A stretch of DNA of 5,100 nt. It comes from Clostridia bacterium (GTDB lineage: Bacteria > Bacillota > Clostridia > UMGS1810). The notes beneath the pieces were generated by a model. The model was not told the DNA's origin. It saw nothing but the letters and a program-made list of their open reading frames with translations, and did not search any database. The stretch covers positions 1-5,100 of the forward strand of contig JAEDEG010000155.1 of NCBI GenBank assembly GCA_016293435.1, given 5' to 3'. A program made the translations under genes and the position numbers. Of this stretch, positions 1 through 5,100 are shown one piece after another. Positions within the stretch are counted from its first letter, which is position 1. Each line of letters begins with the position of its first letter.

Positions 1-260
1 CCGCAATGAAGCACGGCGCGGTGCTTGTCAATATTGCTCGTGGAGCGATTATTGATACAGATGCGTTGATTGTAGCTCTAAACACACATCTTAGAGGTGC
101 TGTATTGGATGTATTCGATGACGAGCCGCTTTATGAAAGTTGTCCACTGTGGGACATGGAAAACTTGATTATTACGCCGCATAATAGTTTTGTGAGTGAC
201 GGCAATCACGCTCGGATGCTTGAAGTCATAATGAATCATTTGGAGAGGGCTGCAACATGA
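1..260 (+). CDS. D-isomer-specific 2-hydroxyacid dehydrogenase, C-terminal part (5' end outside window)
   Basis: This is the last 85 or so codons of an NAD(P)-dependent dehydrogenase of the D-2-hydroxyacid (phosphoglycerate/D-lactate dehydrogenase-like) family, which interconverts 2-keto acids and D-2-hydroxy acids in the cytoplasm. The reading frame is open to the left edge (first full codon at base 3), so the ATG at base 6 is internal. All three hallmark catalytic positions can be seen. The substrate-binding arginine lies in the segment NIARG (Arg at 39-41), followed by the usual aspartate. The catalytic glutamate lies in DVFDDEPL (Glu at 123-125), and the catalytic histidine in ITPHNS (His at 180-182). 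The segment PLWDMENLIITPH is typical of the end of the NAD-binding domain, and the short tail after it is normal. The stop overlaps the next start as ATGA, so the gene is translationally coupled to a glycosyltransferase. The family is certain, the substrate is not. In a polysaccharide operon it may supply a D-lactate, D-glycerate or related acid precursor, which is inference only. Confidence 0.9.
   Translation, partial: AMKHGAVLVNIARGAIIDTDALIVALNTHLRGAVLDVFDDEPLYESCPLWDMENLIITPHNSFVSDGNHARMLEVIMNHLERAAT
242..249 (+). promoter_or_regulatory. Ribosome binding site for the first glycosyltransferase, inside the dehydrogenase gene
   Basis: The purine run GGAGAGGG lies 7 bases before the ATG at 257 and within the last codons of the dehydrogenase. 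Together with the ATGA stop/start overlap it fixes the start at 257 and points to coupled translation of the two genes. Confidence 0.75.
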
Positions 261-1429
261 AAAAAATTTGTATCATCACCACCATGTGGTCATCCATAAA
301 CAATTGGATCAAACCATTTTTGAATGAGTATGCAAACCGTGGTGTGGATGTGTCCATTGTCTGCAACATGGACGCTGAGTACGAAAAAAAGCTGAAAGAA
401 GAATACCCCTTTGTCCATACATATCCGATACCCTTCCCCCGCGGCATCAGTGTCTTCGGTTCTCTAAAAAGCATACGGCTTTTAACGAAGCTTTTCAAGA
501 AAGAAAAATTTGATATGGTTCAGTATTCTACCCCAAATGCAAGTATGTATGGGGCTGTGGCTTCCAAGCTGGAGAAAATCCCTGTCAGACTGTACTGCCA
601 GTGGGGCATGGTGTATGTGACAATGAGTGGTATCAAGCGGAAGGTTTTCAAGACCATTGAGCGTATGGTTTGCTGTCTTTCCACCCAGATTCAGCCAGAC
701 AGCGAGGGCAATTTGCAGTTTTGCAGAGAACAAGGATTTTACGACGAATCGAAAAGTCTTGTCATATGGAATGGCAGTGCAAAAGGACTTGATTTAACTG
801 CTTTTGATGTTTCCAAAAAGGCAGAATACTCAAAAGAAATCAAAGAAAAATATAATATTCCCGAGGATGTTCCCGTAATCGGTTTTGTGGGCAGGCTTGG
901 AAAAGAAAAAGGCTGTAATGAGCTTTTTAGAGCTTTTAAGGCATTAAAAGAACAGTTTTCTACGCTTAAACTTCTTTTCGTTGGACCGATTGAAAAAGAA
1001 GACACCATTGAACCGGAGCTTCTTGCCTATTTCCGTGAGAGCGATGATATTATCAAAACCGGACGTGTAACGAATGTGGAGAAATATACCTCTGCAATGG
1101 ATGTTTTTGTCTTGCCGAGCTACCGTGAAGGCTTTGGTATGAGTGTGATTGAAGCGTCTGCTATGGAGGTGCCGGTGGTTGTTACCAAATATCCCGGTCC
1201 GTCCAGTGCAATGGAAGAAGGCGTTACCGGAATTTCGGTTCCGGTTAAGGATAGTGATGCTTTAACAATCGCCGTTGCGGATTTGCTTGAAAACAGAGAA
1301 AAAAGTTTAGCCATGGGACGCGCAGGAAGAATATTTGTAGAGCAGAATTTTGAGCAAAAAGAGTTTATTAAGCGATATATGGAAAATCGGATGAATCTGC
1401 TCGGAATTGCAGAAGAACAGGAATGTTAA
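257..1429 (+). CDS. GT4-type glycosyltransferase (GT-B fold), polysaccharide repeat-unit assembly
   Basis: A 390-residue retaining glycosyltransferase, a normal length for family GT4. It probably moves one sugar from a nucleotide-sugar donor to a lipid-linked oligosaccharide at the cytoplasmic membrane face. The N-terminal acceptor domain runs to about residue 185 and carries the segment VQYSTPNAS (88-96) followed by PVRLYCQWG (109-117), which I recall from a capsular CapM-like GT4 group in Bacillota. The linker motif WNGSAKGLDL (171-180) matches the usual NG-x-D-type element. The donor domain opens with FVGRLGKEKG (210-219), giving the conserved Arg213 and Lys218, which contact donor phosphates in this family. 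The EX7E motif is complete: Glu291 and Glu299 in REGFGMSVIEAS, followed by VPVV. The N-terminus lacks the glycine-rich GG loop of many GT4 enzymes and has a Trp/Ser/Asn-rich segment in its place. There is no signal peptide or membrane segment. Start 257 has a good ribosome site and an ATGA overlap. The sugar and linkage cannot be read from the sequence. Confidence 0.93.
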   Translation: MKKICIITTMWSSINNWIKPFLNEYANRGVDVSIVCNMDAEYEKKLKEEYPFVHTYPIPFPRGISVFGSLKSIRLLTKLFKKEKFDMVQYSTPNASMYGAVASKLEKIPVRLYCQWGMVYVTMSGIKRKVFKTIERMVCCLSTQIQPDSEGNLQFCREQGFYDESKSLVIWNGSAKGLDLTAFDVSKKAEYSKEIKEKYNIPEDVPVIGFVGRLGKEKGCNELFRAFKALKEQFSTLKLLFVGPIEKEDTIEPELLAYFRESDDIIKTGRVTNVEKYTSAMDVFVLPSYREGFGMSVIEASAMEVPVVVTKYPGPSSAMEEGVTGISVPVKDSDALTIAVADLLENREKSLAMGRAGRIFVEQNFEQKEFIKRYMENRMNLLGIAEEQEC

Positions 1430-1438
1430 AAGGAGAGG
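1430..1438 (+). promoter_or_regulatory. Ribosome binding site that sets the start of the second glycosyltransferase at 1443
   Basis: AAGGAGAGG begins directly after the TAA of the previous gene, with AAGGAG ending 7 bases before the ATG at 1443. The frame stays open upstream to a TTG at 1407, but that start would overlap the previous gene by 23 bases and would turn this Shine-Dalgarno sequence into codons (KRRG). The start at 1443 is therefore strongly preferred. Confidence 0.88.
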
Positions 1439-1442
1439 GTTT

Positions 1443-2738
1443 ATGCCAAAAATTCTGATATGTACCGTTGACGCATGGAATTCAAAGCTGAGTGCAAGCT
1501 CTTCAAATACCTTTTCGGCACTGTTTTCTCAATATGATGCACAAGACCTGGCAAATGTGTATATACGCGAGGAGCTTCCGGACAGTAAGGTATGTTCGAA
1601 ATATTTTCAAATTTCGGAACAGCTGGTGATCAAAAGCCTGATTAAACCGAAAATAAAAACAGGCAGAGAGGTTACTGTTGCGGAAGAAGTCTCAAAAGAT
1701 GATTTGGATACATTAGAAAGACACCATGAACTCTATGATAAAAACCGAGTAAAGCGTTCCTATGTTAAGCTTTTTATACGAGAAATCATTTGGTTTTTCG
1801 GCAGATGGCGCACAAAAGAGCTTGATGCTTTTTTGGAAGACTTTTCTCCCGATGTTGTCGTTTTCTCTATGGAAGGATATATTCACTTCAATCGAATTTG
1901 TCGTTATATCGTAAAGAAAACGGGTGCAAAGGCGATAGGATATTTTTGGGATGACAATTTCACATATGAGCAACTGAAAAATAACCTTGGTTTTCAGATG
2001 TTTCGATTTTTCCAAAGAAGAAGTCTGAAAAAGCTTGCAAAATGCACAAATAAATTTTGGGCTATCTCTCCTAAAACAAAAAGAGAGGCAGATGAGTTTT
2101 TCGGCGTTGACTCTATCCTTCTTACAAAACCCGTTGATATGCCGGATAAGAATATTTCTATGGCGGCGGTTTACGAAAAACCGTTGAAAATGGTCTATAC
2201 CGGCAACCTTGCCATAGGAAGAGCTTCCACGGTTATCGCCATTTCAAAGGCACTTGACAAGCTTAATGAAAAAGAGAAGTTGATTGAACTCGATGTCTAT
2301 ACGCCTACGGCTCTGACACCCGAAGAATCAAAAGAGCTGGGAAGCTCTGTTCATATATGTCCGCCGGTTCCAATGGAGGAAGTCGCCGGCATTCAGGAAG
2401 AAGCGGATATTCTCCTTTTTGTAGAGGATATTGACGGACCGTTAAGCAAAAAAGCAAGACTTTCTTTTTCCACAAAGATTACAGACTATCTGAGAAGCGG
2501 AAAATGTATTTTGGCATTGGGCAACGCAGACACAGCGCCGATGGAATACTTTGCACAGACAGGTTCCGCAATCTGTGTGACCCAAAAAGAAAAAATCGAG
2601 GAAGCTTTGCATATGATTTTGAAATCTCCCGAAATTCTTGCGGAATATGCTACAAGGGCATATGAATGCGGAAAAGGGAATCATGATGGTAAAAAAATTC
2701 GAGGAATAGTCGAAGAAACGATCACGGAGCTTGTATAA
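1443..2738 (+). CDS. Divergent GT-B-like glycosyltransferase
   Basis: A 431-residue soluble protein that looks like a GT-B glycosyltransferase but is much less conserved than its neighbours. The start at 1443 gives MPKILICTVDAWNSK, a typical first beta strand. Residues 1 to about 235 would be the acceptor domain, including SPDVVVFSMEGY (135-146) and IGYFWDDNF (165-173). The donor domain seems to begin at LKMVYTGNLAIGR (248-260), the place where GT4 enzymes have a YxGnl/GR element. It ends with FSTKITDYLRSGKCILALG (342-360), which resembles the PSK-x-xEYLAxGKPVI element of WbuB/WcaI-like GT4 enzymes. In that alignment Asp348 stands where the second glutamate of EX7E is expected, and the first glutamate has no counterpart (Leu340). 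The N-terminal half contains an unusual charged stretch (about 68-105). No membrane segment is evident. Its place between two clear glycosyltransferases, 13 bases after the first, supports a role in the same repeat unit. Acceptor and sugar are unknown. A transferase with another substituent is possible but less likely. Confidence 0.75.
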   Translation: MPKILICTVDAWNSKLSASSSNTFSALFSQYDAQDLANVYIREELPDSKVCSKYFQISEQLVIKSLIKPKIKTGREVTVAEEVSKDDLDTLERHHELYDKNRVKRSYVKLFIREIIWFFGRWRTKELDAFLEDFSPDVVVFSMEGYIHFNRICRYIVKKTGAKAIGYFWDDNFTYEQLKNNLGFQMFRFFQRRSLKKLAKCTNKFWAISPKTKREADEFFGVDSILLTKPVDMPDKNISMAAVYEKPLKMVYTGNLAIGRASTVIAISKALDKLNEKEKLIELDVYTPTALTPEESKELGSSVHICPPVPMEEVAGIQEEADILLFVEDIDGPLSKKARLSFSTKITDYLRSGKCILALGNADTAPMEYFAQTGSAICVTQKEKIEEALHMILKSPEILAEYATRAYECGKGNHDGKKIRGIVEETITELV

Positions 2739-2771
2739 CCTGCGGTTGCAAATATTATAATTGCCGTTTCG

Positions 2772-2777
2772 AAAGGA
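2772..2777 (+). promoter_or_regulatory. Ribosome binding site for the WcaC-like glycosyltransferase
   Basis: AAAGGA lies 6 bases before the ATG at 2784, inside the longest gap of the window (45 bases, 2739-2783). The gap is AT-rich. It offers only a 4-pair CGGT/GCCG match, too weak to call a terminator, and I see no convincing promoter. Transcription probably reads through. Confidence 0.7.
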
Positions 2778-2783
2778 AAAAAT

Positions 2784-3968
2784 ATGAAGATTGTTCAAAT
2801 CAATGCTACTTGCGGTGCAGGCAGTACAGGAAAGATCTGTTCTGCTGTTGCATCGCTTCTTGACCAACATAATGTTGAAAATTACATATTTTACAGTTCC
2901 GGAAAGACTTCAGACCCTCACGGTAAAAAGTACCATTCCAAGTGGAATATTAAACTGCAAGCTCTTTGTTCACGTGTGTTCGGTAACTATGGATTCAACA
3001 CCGTTTTCGCTACCAAGAGGCTCTTAAAGGAGCTTGACAAGATTTCTCCCGATATTGTGCATTTACATAATCTGCACGGACACAATGTGAATCTCACATT
3101 GCTTTTCCGTTATTTCAAAAAGCATCCCCAAATCAAAATTTTTTGGACCTTTCACGATTGCTGGGCTTTTACCGGTTACTGTACCCACTTTACAGTGGAC
3201 AAATGCGATAAATGGATAACCGGATGTCATAATTGCCCGCAGCGCAGTAAATATAGTTGGCTTTTTGATCGAAGCAGCACGCTTTATAACAGGAAAAAAG
3301 AACTGTTTACGGGGCTTGATATGACCGTCATCACTCCGTCGGAATGGTTGGCGGAGTTGGTAAAGCAATCTTTTTTGAAGGATTATCCGGTCAAGGTAAT
3401 CAATAACGGTATTGATTTGTCTGTTTTTCAACCTACAAAAAGTGATTTTAGAGAAAAACATAATATCTCACAGGAAAAGTTTATTATACTCGGTGTAGCG
3501 TTTGATTGGGAGTTCAGAAAAGGATTGGATGTTTTTATTGAGCTTGCCGATAAGCTACCGGAAGATTATCAAATTGTGCTGGTCGGAACCAATAAGGAAG
3601 TAGACCGACAATTGCCAAATAATATTATTTCTATTCATCGCACCAGAAATCAAACCGAGCTTGCCGAAATTTATTCGGCTGCTGATTTGTTCGTTAATCC
3701 CACAAGGGAAGAGAATTATCCTACGGTAAATATGGAGTCTATTGCCTGCGGCACACCGGTTTTAACTTTTCGCACAGGCGGAAGTCCGGAAATTGTTGAT
3801 GACAACTGCGGATGTGTTGTTGACTGTGATGATAAAGAAGCTTTAATTAATAGTATTATTGAAATAAGAAACAGTAACAGGTTTCAGCGGCAAGCATGCC
3901 TTGATAAGTCAAGGGCTTTTGATGCGAACGATAGGTTTGCGGAATATATCAAACTTTACGACATGTGA
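2784..3968 (+). CDS. WcaC-like GT4 glycosyltransferase with cysteine cluster
   Basis: A 394-residue retaining GT-B glycosyltransferase, close to the length of the colanic acid enzyme WcaC, to which it shows recognisable similarity. It would add one sugar to the lipid-linked repeat unit in the cytoplasm. The N-terminus MKIVQINATCGAGSTGKI has the glycine-rich acceptor-domain loop. HLHNLHGHNVN (93-103) and WTFHDCWAFTGYC (121-133) are the signature of this subgroup. They are followed by CDKWITGCHNCPQ (141-153), giving five cysteines at 126, 133, 141, 148 and 151. WcaC shares the equivalent HDHWSVTGRC and CEGWKTGCQKCP stretch, so most of this cluster is conserved. The linker has INNGIDLSVF (206-215). 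The donor domain carries FRKGLDV (244-250), with Arg245/Lys246 in the basic position, and the EX7E motif with Glu310 and Glu318 in REENYPTVNMESIACGTPV. Start 2784 is an ATG with a good ribosome site. The identity of the sugar is unknown. WcaC is similar in family, which does not prove the same specificity. Confidence 0.93.
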   Translation: MKIVQINATCGAGSTGKICSAVASLLDQHNVENYIFYSSGKTSDPHGKKYHSKWNIKLQALCSRVFGNYGFNTVFATKRLLKELDKISPDIVHLHNLHGHNVNLTLLFRYFKKHPQIKIFWTFHDCWAFTGYCTHFTVDKCDKWITGCHNCPQRSKYSWLFDRSSTLYNRKKELFTGLDMTVITPSEWLAELVKQSFLKDYPVKVINNGIDLSVFQPTKSDFREKHNISQEKFIILGVAFDWEFRKGLDVFIELADKLPEDYQIVLVGTNKEVDRQLPNNIISIHRTRNQTELAEIYSAADLFVNPTREENYPTVNMESIACGTPVLTFRTGGSPEIVDDNCGCVVDCDDKEALINSIIEIRNSNRFQRQACLDKSRAFDANDRFAEYIKLYDM

Positions 3969-3970
3969 AT

Positions 3971-3975
3971 GGAAG
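3971..3975 (+). promoter_or_regulatory. Ribosome binding site for the EpsG-like gene
   Basis: GGAAG lies 7 bases before the ATG at 3983, in the 14-base gap after the previous stop. It is weaker than the other sites in the operon, which may give lower expression of the membrane protein. It supports 3983 as the start. Confidence 0.6.
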
Positions 3976-3982
3976 ATAGAAA

Positions 3983-5065
3983 ATGATAGTTTGGATTGGA
4001 ATGTTTGTGTTCATAGTGGGTTTAAAGCTCCTTATGAAAAATTTGCATACAGAAAAGCAGAAAAAGAACTATCTTATGATAGTCGGTTTTACACTTGCTA
4101 TGCTTTTTGCGTTGCGTGGCGAAAACTACGGCGGCGTTTATGATATGCGTGTTTATATGGACTTTTTTGAGCGCACTGCAAACACAGAGTGGAGTAGACT
4201 GTTTGTAAATCCCGAATTTGAAGTAGGATTTGTTGTACTTAACAAACTCTTGTCGTATCTATCCTACAGCGGTCGTACAATTGTTGTTTTCCATGCTTTC
4301 TTTTGCACTTATTCGGTTTGTAGGTTTATATATAAAAACACAAACGAAGTATTTTGGGCGTTTCTGTTTTTCTTTTCACTGGGTAACATGGGCTTTTTCC
4401 TTACAGGCATGCGTCAGGCGATTGCGATATGTATTTGTTTGTTTGCCGTTGAAAGAGCAAAAGGGAGAAAGCTGTTTTCGTTTGCAATTACCTCACTAAT
4501 TGCTTTCTCTATTCACCAGTCTGCTTTGGTGTTTGCCGTCATGTATTTGTTGCTCCGTTTGGACATTTTCAAAAGAGACAAAAAGATGATTGTTTTTCCA
4601 ATCGCGTTTATGATTGCGTTTTCATCTCAAATAATTCGTTTTGGGCAAGTGTTGTCGGACGAGTTTCATGCATCAGAAAACGCTACGTTTTCATTTAACG
4701 GAATTGTTCCAATTCTTATATATGCCATTACAATTTTTGGTCATATTCTGTTTGTCAAAAACGGAAACGGTAAAACCCAAGATGCGCCATCAATAGAACG
4801 TAAAGATCCGTACATAGGATTTTCTATGACGGCAATGGGTCTTGGACTGTATTTCTTAAGATTCTATAATATGGCACTTGAGAGAATTTCGTTCTACTAT
4901 TTGCAGGGAGCTCCGGTTGCTTTGGCTGATGTTGTAGGATATCTAAAACGTGAACGATATGGAAGAGTAATCGAAATGATTATTATAATGCTGTGCTTTT
5001 TGCTTTTTTTACGCAGATTAAGCGGCGCAAGCTATGCCAACTATGTTTTTTTCTGGGAGACATAA
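3983..5065 (+). CDS. EpsG-family multispanning membrane protein, probable polysaccharide polymerase
   Basis: A 360-residue, very hydrophobic protein, matching the usual length of EpsG-family (Wzy-like) proteins. These are believed to polymerise lipid-linked repeat units at the outer face of the cytoplasmic membrane. About ten to twelve membrane segments can be picked by eye, among them roughly 2-18, 30-47, 98-116, 122-141, 145-157, 163-177, 179-193, 201-218, 241-258, 279-294 and 330-345. Family landmarks appear in order: FALRGENYGGVYDMRVY (42-58; the family usually has ALR, then a G-x-D-x3-Y element), NPEFEVGFVVLNKLL (76-90; usually PGF-x-LLNKL), TGMRQAIAI (141-149) with Arg144-Gln145, FSIHQSAL (175-182) with His178, and ERISFYY (300-306). 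The Arg, Gln and His positions are the most constant in the family. It follows three glycosyltransferases and precedes a fourth likely one, the normal setting for a polymerase. The start at 3983 has a modest Shine-Dalgarno. Two runs of seven T (5004-5010 and 5046-5052) lie near its 3' end, with the frame intact. Function is inferred from family and context. Confidence 0.88.
   Translation: MIVWIGMFVFIVGLKLLMKNLHTEKQKKNYLMIVGFTLAMLFALRGENYGGVYDMRVYMDFFERTANTEWSRLFVNPEFEVGFVVLNKLLSYLSYSGRTIVVFHAFFCTYSVCRFIYKNTNEVFWAFLFFFSLGNMGFFLTGMRQAIAICICLFAVERAKGRKLFSFAITSLIAFSIHQSALVFAVMYLLLRLDIFKRDKKMIVFPIAFMIAFSSQIIRFGQVLSDEFHASENATFSFNGIVPILIYAITIFGHILFVKNGNGKTQDAPSIERKDPYIGFSMTAMGLGLYFLRFYNMALERISFYYLQGAPVALADVVGYLKRERYGRVIEMIIIMLCFLLFLRRLSGASYANYVFFWET
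5055..5059 (+). promoter_or_regulatory. Ribosome binding site for the last, partial gene
   Basis: GGGAG lies 8 bases before the ATG at 5068 and inside the final codons of the EpsG-like gene. It supports a real translation start there although only 11 codons are visible. Confidence 0.65.
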
Positions 5066-5067
5066 CA

Positions 5068-5100
5068 ATGAAAACGATATTTGTAACAAATTTTATGAAT
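5068..5100 (+). CDS. Start of a further gene, probably a glycosyltransferase (3' end outside window)
   Basis: Only the first 11 codons are present, reading MKTIFVTNFMN. They begin 2 bases after the stop of the EpsG-like gene, behind a good ribosome site. The pattern of a basic residue, a hydrophobic beta strand and then an Asn-Phe-Met-Asn turn resembles the N-termini of GT-B glycosyltransferases in Bacillota polysaccharide operons, which often begin MKILFVSNFFNHHQ. The start codon is well supported. The product is a guess from a very short stretch and from context. Confidence 0.6.
   Translation, partial: MKTIFVTNFMN

Noticed and set aside
260..266. A7 run just after the start codon of the first glycosyltransferase as a phase-variation tract
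   Set aside because: It simply encodes the usual Lys-Lys-Ile after the start Met in an AT-rich genome; seven bases is too short to claim slippage.
1407..1442. Possible 12-residue N-terminal extension of the divergent glycosyltransferase from a TTG start
   Set aside because: It overlaps the previous gene, uses TTG, has no ribosome site of its own, and would translate the strong AAGGAG site that serves the ATG at 1443.
2364..2391. GCCGG/CCGGC inverted pair
   Set aside because: It is a five-base match around a long loop inside coding sequence, explained by the codons there.
2739..2783. Possible terminator or promoter in the 45-base gap
   Set aside because: The best inverted match is 4 pairs with a GT pair, there is no T-run after it, and no -35/-10 pair with proper spacing stands out.
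2442..2870. Minus-strand open frame of 142 codons spanning the end of one gene and the start of the next
   Set aside because: It lies opposite two well-supported genes, is rich in Cys, Arg and Phe as expected of an antisense shadow, and resembles no known protein.
3063..3461. Minus-strand open frame of 132 codons inside the WcaC-like gene
   Set aside because: It is wholly inside a gene with clear family motifs on the plus strand and has no recognisable domain.

Overview
The window is an internal piece of one plus-strand operon for synthesis of a surface polysaccharide (capsule or exopolysaccharide). It holds six genes in the same direction, packed end to end. The moderately low GC content, strong purine-rich Shine-Dalgarno sites and the protein families suggest a Gram-positive anaerobe of the Bacillota, most likely class Clostridia. 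That assignment is inferred from general appearance; no rRNA or other marker is present.

Layout: (1) 1-260, the C-terminal end of a D-isomer-specific 2-hydroxyacid dehydrogenase whose start lies upstream of the window; (2) 257-1429, a GT4-type glycosyltransferase with a complete EX7E motif, overlapping gene 1 by ATGA; (3) 1443-2738, a divergent GT-B-like glycosyltransferase that lacks the usual first glutamate of EX7E; (4) 2784-3968, a WcaC-like GT4 glycosyltransferase with a five-cysteine cluster; (5) 3983-5065, an EpsG-family multispanning membrane protein, probably the repeat-unit polymerase; (6) 5068 to the window end, the first 11 codons of another gene, probably a further glycosyltransferase. 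The gaps are -4, 13, 45, 14 and 2 bases. No terminator, promoter, tRNA, rRNA, mobile element or CRISPR array is seen.

How the genes work together (inferred from family knowledge): the cytoplasmic glycosyltransferases would add sugars one after another to an undecaprenyl-diphosphate-linked acceptor, and the EpsG-like protein would join repeat units at the outer face of the membrane. The priming transferase, flippase, chain-length regulators and most nucleotide-sugar genes are not in the window and would be expected on either side. The dehydrogenase probably makes or modifies a hydroxy-acid or sugar-acid precursor that decorates the polymer. It is the least routine member of the set. Nothing here amounts to a clearly new system. 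The most useful leads are the dehydrogenase's role, the non-canonical second glycosyltransferase and the cysteine cluster in the third.
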